This document shows, piece after piece, positions 1 to 10,540 of a stretch of DNA of 64,000 bases (position 1 is its first letter; each line of letters begins with the position of its first letter). The stretch covers positions 75,794,239 through 75,858,238 of the forward strand of contig OY755246.1 of NCBI GenBank assembly GCA_963576725.1. The letters are read 5' to 3'. A model generated the notes under the pieces. It ran no database searches, was not told where the DNA came from, and saw only the letters and a list, made by a program, of their open reading frames with translations. Origin of the DNA: Azorinus chamasolen. Lineage: Eukaryota > Mollusca > Bivalvia > Cardiida > Solecurtidae. A program made the position numbers and the translations under genes.

Positions 1-1710
1 CTGTATCAGATTCCATTCGACCTGACTCGGCCTCTATCAGGATCCATTCGACCTGACTCGGCCTCTATAAGGGTCCATTCGACCTGACTCGGCCTCTATC
101 AGGATCCATTGGTTTTGACCCGGTCTCAATAAGGATCCATTTGACCTGACTCGGTCTCTATAAGGATCTATTCGATCTGACTCGGTCACTATCAGAATCC
201 ATTCGATCTGATTCGGCCACTATCAGGATCCATTCGACCTCACTCGGCCTCTATAAGGATTGATTCGACCTGACTCGGCCTCTATAAGGATCCATTCGAC
301 TTGACTCGGCGTCTATCAGGATCCATTCGACCTGATTCGGCATCTATAAGGATCCATTCGACCTGATTTGGCGTCTATCAGGATCCATTCGACCTGACTC
401 GGCCTCTATAAGGATCCATTCGACCTGACTCGGCCTCTATAAGGATTGATTCGACCTGACTCGGCCTCTATAAGGATCCAATCAACCTGACTCGGCCTCT
501 ATAAGGATCCATTCGACATGACTCGGCGTCTATCAGGATCCATTCGACCTGATTTGGCGTTTATCAGGATCCATTCGACCTGTCGCTGCCTCTATAAGGA
601 TCCATTCGACCTGACTCGGTGTCTATCAGGATCCATTCGATCTGACTCGGCGTCTATCAGGATTTATTCGACCTGAATCGGCCTCTATAAGGATCCATTC
701 GACCTGATTTGGCGTCTATCAGGATCCATTCGACCTGTCTCGGCCTCTATAAGGATCCATTCGACCTGATTCGGCCTGTATAAGGATCCATTCGATCCGA
801 CTCGGCGTCTATAAAGATCAACTCGACCTGACTCGGCCTCTATAAGAATCCATTCGAATTGACTCGGCCGCTATAATGATCCATTCGACTTGACTCGGCC
901 TCTATAAAGACCCATATGACTTGACTCGGCGTCTATCAGGATCCATGCTGTTTGATACTCGGTAAATTGGTTCTCAAAAGCTTGATCGAATCGGATGTAG
1001 TCAAATTTGAACCTGATCTAAATTTGAGAAGACACTATTTTTTCTCACCGGGATCCATTCGACCTGACTCGGCGTCTATCAGGATCCATTCGACCTGATT
1101 CGGCATCTATAAGGATCCATTCGACCTGAATTGGCGTCTATCAGGATCCATTCGACCTGACTCGGCCTCTATAAGGATCCATTCGACCTGACTCGGCCTC
1201 TATAAGGATTGATTCGACCTGACTCGGCCTCTATAAGGATCCATTCAACCTGACTCGGCCTTTATAAGGATCCATTCGACATGACTCGGCGTCTATCAGG
1301 ATCCATTCGACCTGACTCGGCGTCTATCAGGATCCATTCGACCTGTCTCTGCCTCTATAAGGATCCATTCGACCTGATTCGGTGTCTATCAGGATCCATT
1401 CGATCTGACTCGGCGTCTATCAGGATCCATTCGACCTGAATCGGCCTTTATAAGGATCCATTCGACCTGATTTGGCGTCTATCAGGATCCATTCGACCTG
1501 TCTCTGCCTCTATAAGGATCCATTCGACCTGATTCGGCCTGTATAAGGATCCATTCGATCCGACTCGGCGTCTATAAAGATCAACTCGACCTGACTCGGC
1601 CTCTATAATAATCCATTCGAATTGACTCGGCCGCTATAATGATCCATTCGACTTGAATCGGCCTCTATAAAGACCCATATGACTTGACTCGGCGTCTATC
1701 AGGATCCATG
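1..1710. repeat. 31-bp minisatellite array
   Basis: About 50 head-to-tail copies of a 31-bp unit containing GGATCCATTCGACCTGACTC followed by CGGCCTCTATAA or a GTCTATCAGG variant. The array is already running at base 1, so it extends beyond the window. It is interrupted at about 948..1050 by a non-repetitive segment. The unit resembles the GGATCC and CGGCGTCTCATC part of the GGATCC-type hairpin elements found elsewhere in the window. No coding function is seen. Confidence 0.95.
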
Positions 1711-1815
1711 CTGTTTGATACTCGGTAAATTGGTTCTCAAAAGCTTGATCGAATCGGAAGTAGTCAAATTTGAACCTGATCTAAATTTGAGAAGACACTA
1801 TTTTTTCTCACCAGG
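290..1815. repeat. 763-bp direct duplication containing array plus spacer
   Basis: The spacer at about 948..1050 (CTGTTTGATACTCGGTAAAT, then AAGCTTGATCGAATCGG) recurs at 1711..1815, exactly 763 bases later. The 31-bp units before each spacer occur in the same order with the same variants. A block of array plus spacer was therefore duplicated as one higher-order unit. The spacer matches the flank of GGATCC-type elements at 31380..31470 and 9840..9940. Confidence 0.85.
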
Positions 1816-1939
1816 ATAAAAATTGGTACTTCTGTGAGTAACAGTATCGTCTACTTATAACACTTTCACGCTAGACTCGACCGTTTTGAATACTTATCTT
1901 ATTATATTTTAAACCCTTTACTCTATGGATAGACATGTA
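1816..1939. other. left flank of mariner; remnant of a TTAA-type element end
   Basis: AT-rich sequence. The last 35 bases (AAACCCTTTACTCTATGGAT) resemble the left end of TTAA-A elements, suggesting that the mariner landed in an older miniature element. The TA at 1938..1939 is the left target duplication. Confidence 0.45.
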
Positions 1940-1965
1940 CGAGGAGTGTTCCAAAAATAATGTCA
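1940..1965 (+). repeat. mariner terminal inverted repeat, left
   Basis: Begins CGAGGAGTGTTCC and matches the reverse complement of 3260..3285 at 24 of 26 positions. Confidence 0.93.
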
Positions 1966-2001
1966 CTTGCATCGGTGCTCATAAAGCGGAAGTGCTTTTG
2001 T

Positions 2002-3094
2002 TCATTTTAATTTGCTCTGCCCTTCAAAATACTCTCCGCCAGCCAGAATACACCTTTTTAGCCGGTCAATCCATTTTTGGAAGCATTTTTCATACTCTTC
2101 AATGGGGACACCCATCAGACACTGATAAACAGCAGATCCAAGGGCATTTCTCGAATTGTATCTCCTTCCAGATAAATGATATTTAAGTTTTGGAAAGAGA
2201 AAATAGTCGCAGGGGGCCAAGTCTGGCGAATACGGAGGGTGCGGAAGGACGGTAACCTTCTCTGACTACAAAAAGTCAGTCACAATACGTGCCTTGTGAG
2301 CGGGTGCATTATCATGCAAAAGTCGGACATACTTAAGTCCTGTTTTGGGGCGGCTACTTTTGTAGTAGTTCTTCAATTTTCTCAGAACAACGTTTTTATA
2401 GAACTTGCCTGTGACCGTTCTGCCTTTTGGCACCGGGATTTGAATAGCTGGACCCTTATTAGTGAAAAAAAATAGCATACAAAACCTTCTTTACCGTTCG
2501 TATTCGTTTGGCAATACTTGGGCGTCTGGCATTTTTAGTGGCCCATATTCGGTTGGAAACCTTCCGCTTTGGTTCAAAATAAAAATAATACACCCAGGTC
2601 TCATCACCAGTGACTATATTATCAAAAGCCTTTTTACTATATTTTGGGTACATTTTGAGAAGTTTTTTTGCCATTGTTACACGCGTCTTCTTTTGCTCAT
2701 CCGTTAACAAATGGGGTATCCATCTTGCATGTATCTTTCTAACTTTTAGGTGTTTCTTCAAAATTGCATGAACTCTTGCTAACGACAAGTTTGTCATTCG
2801 AGCCAATTGTCTTACGGTGAATCGAGCATCAGTTTTGAGGATATTTCGGATTTTTTCTATGTTACCTTTGGTCGTAGTTGTTGCAGGACGACCTGGGCGA
2901 GCAGCATCTTTCAGTTGCTGCTGCCCAGCACTAAATTTAGCTACCCACCTACAAACAGTCCTGTGGGACATTTGGCCCTCCCCATAAATGTCACACACCT
3001 CGCGGTGAATATCTACAGCCTTTATGCCGAGTAATGACCTACCTTTTATATAGGCCCTAATTTCAAGAACATTTTCAGCTCGTTTTCCTGTCAT
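2002..3094 (-). pseudogene. mariner transposase, frameshifted with one in-frame stop
   Basis: The reading begins with an ATG at 3094 on the minus strand. The N-terminal half is a helix-turn-helix DNA-binding region (residues about 1-110), followed by the RWIPHLL signature near residue 125 (mariner WVPHEL-like). The first catalytic Asp is in TGDETW (residue 164). The reading frame slips in an A-run near 2464..2471. The second frame continues with the second Asp in HDNAPAH (codon 2311..2313). A TAG at 2263..2265 interrupts it. The third Asp lies in SPDLAPCDY with 34 residues between the last two Asp, the mariner D,D34D spacing. All catalytic residues survive; only the two lesions inactivate the gene. 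Total length of about 360 codons fits the family. Confidence 0.93.
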
Positions 3095-3259
3095 TTTGTG
3101 TATAGTCTAACGAATAGGCTATGAAACGATGTACACTGTACCGAGGCAAGTGAACGTGTGGACGAGATATTTATACTGTGTCACGAGCCAGTGATCACTC
3201 AATCGACACGAGGTGGTTTTGTGCATGAATTGCACGATTTCCGCGAAATAAAGCACAGA

Positions 3260-3285
3260 TGACATTATTTATGGAACACCCCTCG
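3260..3285 (-). repeat. mariner terminal inverted repeat, right
   Basis: Ends GGAACACCCCTCG just before the TA target duplication at 3286..3287. It pairs with 1940..1965. Confidence 0.93.
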
Positions 3286-3287
3286 TA

Positions 3288-3698
3288 CATTGTAAGAAGT
3301 ATTCTTGCACAAAACGTGCTGTTGTAGTCCCGCTAGACCATGTATTAACGAGGCGATTCTCGTGCTCACGCGCTGTTGTTGACCGGTTTTAATTATACCT
3401 ATTCGGGGCCTAATGTAAACAACGGACGCCAACGCTATAGCGTTTTGGCCTAATCTAGATGAACGGTGCGAGTATTTCAGGGCCCGACAATGAACTGCTT
3501 TTAGTGATAGACATATAAATGAAATCCCGTGTAAACGGTATTTGATACAATCGTGGAGTGACGTCAGAAAGAAAAGAGTGGCCCGGAAACTGCATAAATC
3601 GAACGAACGGAAGTGTCAAAGAAGTGTATAGTTTTGCTTGTATTTGGAAGAAATAAATTGATGCAGGAAAGCAGAAAATGGGTTTATGCAAGAATAGC
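3288..3698. other. unassigned sequence between mariner and palindrome
   Basis: No supported gene, tandem array or element end is visible. The opening bases CATTGTAAGAAG may continue the TTAA-A-like element that the mariner interrupts. ORFs here lack recognisable domains. Confidence 0.4.
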
Positions 3699-3836
3699 GT
3701 TAATACACGTTTGTTTTCGGGCAATAACATCTGCAGTGTCCCTTGGAAATGTTGTTGCCCTCGCCCTACGGGCTCGGGCCAACAACAGTTCCTCGGGACA
3801 CTGCAGATGTTATTGCCCGAAACAACGTGTATTAAC
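3699..3836. repeat. near-perfect 138-bp palindrome with GC-rich loop
   Basis: Arms of about 45 bases (GTTAATACACGTTTG to TGCAGTGTCCC, then GGGACACTGCA to CGTGTATTAAC) are inverted around a loop rich in CCCTCGCCCTACGGGC. Each arm ends in TTAA. It looks like a hairpin-type miniature element. The right TTAA is shared with the next element. Confidence 0.85.
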
Positions 3837-4131
3837 CCTCTAATGACATACTTTACTCCATGGATATTCATGTAAGAAGTAATGACATCATGGATATATA
3901 CTAGGTAAATAGTTATAAAGGCACACGGATATATACTAGATAAATACATGTAGTTATAAAGGCACATGGATATATACTAGATAAATAGTTATAAAGCCAC
4001 ATGGATACAGGAATGTTAGGCCATGGCAGAAATTGTAGAATCATGTCTTTATTATATGATAAGCCCACTTAGCAGACCCTGGTGTTGTTTACAAATGAGC
4101 AGGAAGGCATATTTATGGAGTAAAGAGTTAA
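3833..4131 (+). mobile_element. TTAA-A palindromic element with internal repeat expansion
   Basis: Starts TTAACCCTCTAATG and ends GGAGTAAAGAGTTAA, with the conserved internal landmarks GTAAGAAGTAATGACATCAT, GCAGAAATTGTAGAATC and GCAGACCCTG. A segment with GGATATATACTAGATAAATA is present about three times (3868..4005). The right hairpin arm is eroded. TTAA flanks with CCC/GGG termini are typical of piggyBac-type miniature elements; the family assignment is inferred. Confidence 0.7.
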
Positions 4132-4159
4132 ACATAATGAATACGGAATTGTATTTGTA

Positions 4160-4362
4160 CAGTAAAACATCTCTTAACCGGATGTTAAATTTAGTATAAA
4201 TATCGGTCTTGGAGACAGGTGACAGCTTAATGAAGGGTGGAAGTCATGCAGAAAGCTCCTAGAGGAGCTTTCTGCATGACTTTCACCCTGCATTAAGCAG
4301 TCACCTGTTTAAAATATCTGAATTCTTCTCTACTAAAATTCCGGTTAAGAGAGGTTTTACTG
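4160..4362. mobile_element. pogo-like palindromic miniature element, complete
   Basis: A 203-bp element flanked by TA (4158..4159 and 4363..4364). It starts CAGTAAAACATCTCTTAACC and ends GGTTAAGAGAGGTTTTACTG. The whole element is nearly self-complementary, with a central hairpin GCAGAAAGCTCCTAGAGGAG. CAGT termini and TA duplication are typical of pogo/Tigger elements in the Tc1/mariner superfamily. Confidence 0.85.
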
Positions 4363-4364
4363 TA

Positions 4365-4839
4365 ATAGCAAATAGCAGAGAAGCAAACATACCGGTGCTT
4401 TTGATCAGAGTTAGTCCTGGGTAGTTCGAGTAGCTAAAATGCCTTCATTTTCAATAAGTCAAACTTAACTCTATTACTGCCACTGGCGACTCGTTTGTCA
4501 TAGTTTGCAAACAGTGTGGATACAGATTAGACTCGTGTCACTCAGTGTTTCATCCGTATAAAATCAGTTTGATATTACTATCAGTATTTGAAAAAAGAGC
4601 AAAAACAAGAGAATTCAAAAATGAAAACCTAAGCATACGAAAAAACTGCAGATGATACTAAGTAACAGCGAAAAAGGAAGGGGTTACCTTTTATAATAGC
4701 ACTCGGTGTCTCATCAGGATCCAAACTCGGCGAAAGTTTCTTAAAAGACTAATTGGAATTAATTGGAAATTGTTATTTATCGGATTTAAAGCAGACATAA
4801 TTTTACAGCAGACTTTGACATAAGACCGGATGGTGACAT
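4365..4839. other. unassigned AT-rich sequence with element fragments
   Basis: No gene is seen. Short degenerate pieces of hairpin elements occur at about 4507..4555 (TTTGCAAACAGTGTGGAT) and 4700..4740 (CGGTGTCTCATCAGGATCC). Confidence 0.5.
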
Positions 4840-5068
4840 TTAATCAATTTATTTCCATATTATTTAAGGAAAACTAGTGCAGACTTTACTTTGGAACCTA
4901 TCCATTTTACATGTGGAAAGGGCACAGCAAACAAAATAGTGGCTGCAATAAGACATTGACAGTGATGGCTTCAACAAACACTGGTGGCCCAGGTCCTGAT
5001 GGAACCTTCTGATCTGAGTCTACACTATTTGCCCACCATGTCCTTCTATTACTATTAAAGGGACAATG
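4840..5068 (+). repeat. dispersed repeat, copy 1 of a pair
   Basis: Shares TTATTTAAGGAAAAC, GGGCACA(A/G)CAAACA and a weak hairpin ending TTTGCCCA(C)CATGTCC with 8022..8232 in the same order and orientation. The end (AAAGGGACAATG) resembles a miniature element terminus. Confidence 0.7.
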
Positions 5069-5530
5069 ATTACTTTAAGCAATGGGTGATCATGTCAGAA
5101 ATAATGACTGTATGAATACTCAATGAATACAATGACATTTATATAAAATATGATTTTTAAACTGGCAAATTAATACAGGATATTTTTTCCAAGACAGAAA
5201 CTATAGAATCAGATGCATTATAGAACCAGATGTATTATATAATCAGATGCATTATAGAGCCAGATGTATTATATATTCAGATGCATTATAGAATCAGATG
5301 TATTATAGAATCAGATGTATTATAGAACAAGATGTATTATAGAACAAGCTGTATTATAGAAGCAGATGTATTTATAGATTCAGATGTATTATAGAATCAG
5401 ATGACATATTATGAAATAAACGACCAATGCAGAACCTGATCAGACGGCTCATACGGGATCAATCTGATCTGGATCTACTCTTTGTAAATACGTTAAACGT
5501 GAAAACGCTAAGAAATAAACACTTGAATGG
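5069..5530 (+). mobile_element. TTAA-A element with internal 18-19 bp array
   Basis: Carries the TTAA-A landmarks AAGACAGAAACTATAGAATC, CTGATCAGACGGCTC and GATCTGGATCTACTC in order. Between 5203 and 5410 the segment AGAATCAGATGTATTAT is repeated about ten times. The unit is the element's own internal GTAGAATCAGATCTATATTA segment amplified in place. The outer ends are eroded. Confidence 0.7.
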
Positions 5531-6418
5531 AAACCTTTTATAATGGCACCGTGAATGGGTTACCTTTTATATACCTCTTATAACGGCACCGTGAATGGGT
5601 TACCTTTTATATACCTTTTATAACGGCACCGTGAATTGATTACCTTTTATAATGGCACCGTGAATAGGTTACCTTTTATATACCTTTTATAACGGCACCG
5701 TGAATGGTTACCTTTTATATATCTTTTATAACGGCACCGTGAATGGTTACCTTTTATAATGGCACCGTGAATGGATTACCTTTTATAATGGCACCATGAA
5801 TAGGTTACCTTTTATATACCTTTTATAACGGCACCGTGAATGGTTACCTTTTATAATGGCACCGTGAATGGTTACCTTTTATAATGGCACCGTGAATGGA
5901 TTACCTTTTATAATGGCACCATGAATAGGTTACCTTTTATAATGGCACCATGAATAGGTTACCTTTTATAATGGCACCGTGAAAGGGTTAGCCTTTCCAA
6001 TGGCACCGTGAATTGTTACCTTTTATAATGGCACCGTGAAAAGGTTCCATTTTACAATGGCACTGTGAATGGGTTACCTTTTATAATGGCACCGTGAATG
6101 GATTACCTTTTATAACGGAACCGTGAATGGGTTACCTTTTATAATGGCACCGTGAATGGTTACATTTATAATGGCACCGTGAATAGGTTACCTTTTATAA
6201 TGGCACCGTGAATAGGTTACCTTTTATAATGGCACAGTGAATGGGTTACCTTTAATAATGCCATCGTGAATGTTTACCTTTTATAATGGCACCGTGAACG
6301 GGTTAGCTTTTACAATGGCACCGTGAATGGGTTATCTTTTATAATGGCACCGTGAATGGGTTATCTTTTATAATGGCACCGTGAATGGGTTACCTTTTAT
6401 AATGGCACCGTGAAAATG
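5531..6418 (+). repeat. 29-bp minisatellite array
   Basis: About 30 copies of a 29-bp unit with GGTTACCTTTTATAATGGCA and CCGTGAATG. Some early units carry an extra ATACCTTTTATAACGG. It is bounded on both sides by TTAA-A fragments, so it may be an expansion inside one element. No stable ORF is seen. Confidence 0.93.
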
Positions 6419-6760
6419 TCATTTTTTACCATGGCAGAAACTTAGAAACATGTCTTATTTGATTTTATTTCATAAGTAAATAGAATATATCCTGATCAGA
6501 CGGATTCTACAGGAACTCTCTGATCTGGATCTACTTTTTTGCAAAGGTGCCAAAAGCGTATTTATAGAGTGAATGTTTAGCTTAAGCAATAGGAATTTTA
6601 GACCAAGACAGAAACCGTGGCAACATATTATATTGCTTCATATGCAAACAGGGCAGATCCTGATCAGACGGCTCCTACAGGAACTGTCTGATCTGGTTAT
6701 ACTCTGTTTGCAAATATGCGGAAAGGCGTCTATATGAAGGAAGGAGGTACTATGTGTCTA
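6419..6760 (+). mobile_element. two degenerate TTAA-A copies in tandem
   Basis: Two consecutive hairpin regions, 6485..6545 (CCTGATCAGACGGATTCTAC) and 6640..6715 (CAAACAGGGCAGATCCTGAT). Each is preceded by a GCAGAAAC or GACAGAAACC landmark and followed by the GCGT-TATA tail typical of TTAA-A. Exact ends are not resolved. Confidence 0.65.
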
Positions 6761-7130
6761 CTTGATATACATTCCCAGTCACATATCCTCTCCTGAGGAT
6801 CGAAATTGACAACTGAAAAGAGATGGAAGAAATATCTTCTTAAATGGGGCGATATGTCTCTCAGTGGAATTGTATAAACGGCATGTACGACGTTCATAAC
6901 ACAGTGATGCGATATCGTGGTATATCGCGATTTCGTGGTATATCGCGGTTTCGTGGTACATAGCGATATCCTTTGCAAACAGCTTGGATCCACAAAACAC
7001 ATGATGCGTACTTCTATACAATGTTTATTGACTGGGATTACGGAATATCTTATTGCTTCATTCAACCACATGTCCGTGACCAGAGCCCTGTTGCAATATA
7101 TATGCCAGTTGGCACAGTATACGGCCGTCG
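6761..7130. other. unassigned sequence with a short 18-bp repeat
   Basis: Contains three to four copies of a TATCGCGATTTCGTGGTA-like unit at about 6905..6972. ORFs of 80-138 codons overlap here on both strands but run across repeats and have no recognisable domain. Confidence 0.5.
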
Positions 7131-7650
7131 AGGCCTTGTTCAACATAAACTTAGGTTAACATATTCTCTAAACGCAAATTCTAAGACCAATTGTGTGACC
7201 TTGACCTTGGACATACATACCGGGACACACCACCGCTACTGTAACATGTCCAGATTGTGGTGTAATTTGAGAAGAATCCACCAAACAGAATTTGAATTAG
7301 ATATGTTACAGACAGACGGTCAGACAGCGCCATTCTATAATACGCCCGTTTGTTTTAAACAGTTGAAGCTTATGTGATGGTAGACAAGTGTTCCAAGTTT
7401 CAAGGCTTTATCTCAAGGGTTATTTAAATAAGTGGACTTTAACAAAAACCTTAACTAAAAATTCTAAATTTAAAGGGACATAATTCTGTCAAACTGCTTG
7501 ACAGAGTTATTTTACTCTTGCCTACAGATGGCACTTGTGATGGTGAATGAGTGTTCCAAGTTTCAAAGCTTTATCTCAAAGGGTTATGTAAATAAGTGGA
7601 CTTACAAAAAACTGTTCAACATAAATTGAGGTTAATTGCTTCTTGAGTAA
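7131..7650 (+). repeat. mollusc-type dispersed repeat
   Basis: The first part (7131..7345) has GTGACCTTGACCTTGGACAT and a CAGACAGACGGTCAGACAG tail. The second part (7370..7650) contains two copies of TGTTCCAAGTTTCAA(A/G)GCTTTATCTC followed by GTGGACTT, about 160 bp apart. I associate repeats with this wording with bivalve genomes; this is from family knowledge and was not searched. Confidence 0.6.
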
Positions 7651-8021
7651 TAAACTGAATCAATATTATGAGACTAAATAGTTTAAAGTAGTATTTATGC
7701 AAACAAATCATTTTCTATTTTAATTCTCAGGCATAATACTAGGTCATTGCTATAGATACCCAGTAAACATCACTTTATATGGATTTACACTGAACGTGTA
7801 AAACAATGATGCATTTAAAACACGAACAACACTGAAACCGTCTTGTACTATGCAAGGTTTGAATCTTCACGATTCGTATGCTAAAAGCAATTAAGTCAAC
7901 TAATATCTTTGCATGTCTCCGTTTTACTTACACTCTATTCGTTCAAACGTTAAAGAAACGAGACTAGGCGTCTAATTTGGACCCAAGCTGACTGCAACAG
8001 CCATCCAGGTGTAGTAGCGTA
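7651..8021. other. unassigned AT-rich sequence
   Basis: No gene, array or element end is recognised in this stretch. Confidence 0.5.
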
Positions 8022-8232
8022 AGATGTAATCCATTTATTCCATTATTATTTAAGGAAAACCAGTCCAGATTTTAGTTCGGAACCATCAACTTGTCATGTT
8101 GAAGGGGCACAACAAACAGCATATTTACTGGAATAAACCATTGGCAACGATGGGTTCAGCAAACAGTGCAAACAGGAACCCCCAGTTCTGGGTATACACA
8201 TTTTTTGCCCATGTCCCTTTTAAGGGACATTT
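8022..8232 (+). repeat. dispersed repeat, copy 2 of a pair
   Basis: Homologous to 4840..5068 through TTATTTAAGGAAAAC, GGGCACAACAAACA and the TTTTTTGCCCATGTCCC end, with considerable divergence. Confidence 0.7.
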
Positions 8233-8424
8233 GACGCAAATGTATTAATATTTGACCTGTACTCCATTCCATGTACAATTTGATTACAGCAAACCTCATT
8301 CGCCCGTATGCCGATGCTACCCTCTGGTCTGGATGTACACTGTATGCTACATTCCATGTTAAGGAGCACTTGGCATCCAACTACAGAACCATGCAATCCC
8401 ATTATTTCTCCACTAATGCGTCTT

Positions 8425-8530
8425 TCTGTGCCTTTACAAACAGAGTAGATCCAGATCAGACGGCTACTGTAGGAACCATCTGATCAGGATCTACTCTGAT
8501 TGCTTATAAAGTGGTTTAGATATTATATAG
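8425..8530. repeat. TTAA-A central hairpin
   Basis: Arms ACAAACAGAGTAGATCCAGA and its complement ending CTGATTGC surround CAGACGGCTACTGTAGGAAC. Flanking TTAA ends are not visible. Confidence 0.75.
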
Positions 8531-8754
8531 TTTCTGCCATGGCCAGGGTAATTAAATACTGAATGAGTCATGTCTGTCACAAAAAGATTAACGAGACTAG
8601 GTAGCAATAATTCTAAACTGCACCGGAGTGGTCTTCTGACTGGTATCGATATGTCTGAACTAAGACCTGAAGTAAACCTAAGTTTAGAAGCAACCAGTCA
8701 ACAATAAGTGAACGTACATTTGTAGTAATATATGTAAGTTTTTCCCTAATGGAC

Positions 8755-8973
8755 ATTTAAGAATGAATGAGCATGTCCTAACTATTCATTAACATATCTT
8801 TATATGGTAAAACTTCATAGAGAATTTTAGCTGAGACAAAAACTAGTATCAGATCTATATAGGTTTATAAGCAAATAGATCAGACCCTTATCAGACGACT
8901 CCTAAGCCGTCTGGTCTGGGTCTATTCTGTTTGCATTGGTGTGAAAAGGCGTTTATATGAGGCAACGGGTTAA
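8755..8973 (+). mobile_element. TTAA-A element
   Basis: Landmarks AGATCTATATAGG, AAATAGATCAGACCCTTATC, the hairpin and TGAAAAGGCGTTTATATGAG run to a terminal GGGTTAA (TTAA at 8970..8973). The left terminus near 8755 is degenerate. Confidence 0.7.
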
Positions 8974-9177
8974 AACCTCTACCGGGCGAATATTCAGTCA
9001 TGAACTAATGGCTTTCTGAATATGAATTAACCGATTGTTGAATTATGAACGAGGGAAATTTTACTATGACAGATACTGTATATACAGATTTATAATATTT
9101 TCTTAGCAACATGAATATACTCTGATGAGACAGCTATGTACAACGACTTTTGCAGCAGTTCCTATAGGAGTTATGTT
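8974..9177 (+). mobile_element. TTAA-A element, right part lost
   Basis: Has the GACAGATACTGTATATACAG landmark and ATACTCTGATGAGACAGCT arm, but the second hairpin arm and the right terminus are missing. It is followed directly by a different dispersed motif. Confidence 0.5.
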
Positions 9178-9232
9178 GCGGTGCTGTTCGGGCTGCTGTG
9201 TGTTTTGCATCTGGTGTTTCCTGCATGACTCA
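9178..9232 (-). repeat. 55-bp dispersed motif, copy 1
   Basis: Reverse complement of the motif at 25695..25749 and 43139..43196 (GAGTCATGCAGGAAA, then CCGCCCGAACAGCA). It is a three-copy dispersed segment of unknown origin. Confidence 0.75.
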
Positions 9233-9787
9233 CTTTTACTCTATTTGCATACGCGATAAAAGGTAATATATTTCTAAGATTAGTTTCAACTTTTCTCATA
9301 TTCTAGATCTTAGAGTCAATCCGTGTTGCGAATGAAACTAATGAACCCTGTATAATTATGTATATGGTGGGTAGTCAGAGGATTTCAAACGAATCAATTG
9401 GAATCTAATTTTCTAAGCTATATTTTAATCAGGCGAAACCGTGATGACCTTTACAAAGCGTGATGACCTTTACAAACAGTTGACCCAGATGAGACGTCCA
9501 GTAACTTGGCGTCACATCAGGACCCAAACTGTTTGGCACTATCATTATTTTTAAAAAGAAAATGAGGATAGCCCCAATTTAAAACCAGAAGATAATAAAT
9601 TTAGCACTAACTTTATTTAGTGGCGAAGGGGTAAATCCCGTAACTGAAAATCAGAATATGAAAGAACTTTGTACCCGGTAATGGACCTAGATAGTCCATA
9701 TCGTATGACTATTTGTTCTTGAAATTAATTTATAGTGTGTGTTAGTCCTCTTTCCACTTACCGCGGTTTAAGTCCCATTTGCGAACA
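9233..9787. other. unassigned sequence with a GGATCC-type hairpin
   Basis: A hairpin at about 9462..9535 (ACAAACAGTTGACCCAGATG, GACCCAAACTGTTTG) is the only structured part. Nothing coding is recognised. Confidence 0.5.
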
Positions 9788-9945
9788 ACACGGGTTCAGA
9801 TAAGATGCCGAGTAACTCTGCCTCTCATTAGAATCAAACCTTTTTGACACTTGGTCAATATTTGACACTTGGTCAATATTTTCGCAAACGCTTGATCGAA
9901 TCGGAAGTAGTCCACACTGTACCAAATCTACAAATGAGCAGAAAG
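9788..9945 (+). mobile_element. GGATCC-type element, segment left of array
   Basis: Contains the degenerate hairpin end (GATAAGATGCCGAGTAACTC), a GACACTTGGTCAATATT repeat and the AACGCTTGATCGAATCGG flank shared with 948..1050 and 31380..31470. The 31-bp array begins within it. Confidence 0.65.
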
Positions 9946-10540
9946 TCTTGTGACAGCGGTATCAGGGTCCAGACAGTTTTGTGACAGCGGTATCAGAGTT
10001 CAGACAGTTTTGTGACAGCGGTATCAGAGTTCAGACAGTTTTGTGACAGCGGTATCAGAGACAGCGGTATCAGAGACAGCGGTATCAGCGTCCATGCAGT
10101 TTTTTCCACAGCGGTATCAGGGTTCAGACAGTTTTGTGACAGCGGCATCAGGGTTCAGACAGTTTTGTGACAGCGGTATCAGAGTTCAGACAGTTTTGAC
10201 ACAGCGGTATCAGAGACAGCGGTATCAGAGACAGCGGTATCAGGGTTCAGACGGTTTTGTGACAGCGGTATCAGGGTTCAGACAGTTTTGTGACAGCGGT
10301 ATAAGGGTTCAGACAGTTTTGTGACAGCGGTATCAGAGACAGCGGTATCAGAGTTCAGACAGTTTTTTCCACAGCGGTATAAGGGTTCAGACTTTTTTTT
10401 GTCACAGCGGTGTATAGATTCAGACAGTTTTTCACAGCGGTGTATAGATTCAGACAGTTCCTTTCACAGCGGTGTATGGATTCAGACAGTTATTTTGTCA
10501 CAGCGGTGTTAGGATTCACAGTTTTTTCACAGCGGTGTTA
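9946..10540 (+). repeat. 31-bp minisatellite array
   Basis: About 19 copies of a 31-bp unit containing GTGACAGCGGTATCAG and GTTCAGACAGTTTT, with short units (GAGACAGCGGTATCA) interspersed. The 3' units change to GTGTATAGATTCAGACAG. The 93- and 63-codon ORFs here are repeat artefacts. Confidence 0.93.

Larger units (their letters stand above)
1940..3285 (-). mobile_element. mariner-family DNA transposon, complete ends, inactive
   Basis: A 1346-bp element bounded by TA dinucleotides (1938..1939 and 3286..3287). Its 26-bp terminal inverted repeats (1940..1965 and 3260..3285) differ at two positions. Length, TA target duplication and the transposase motifs inside are those of mariner (Tc1/mariner superfamily). 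The transposase is on the minus strand and carries a frameshift and a stop, so the copy is not autonomous. The intact ends mean it could in principle still be mobilised in trans. Confidence 0.95.

Noticed and set aside
3455..3967. 170-codon minus ORF
   Set aside because: It crosses the 138-bp palindrome and a TTAA-A element; no domain is recognised.
6730..7377. Overlapping ORFs of 80-138 codons on both strands
   Set aside because: They run across a short tandem repeat and a dispersed mollusc-type repeat; both strands are open at once.
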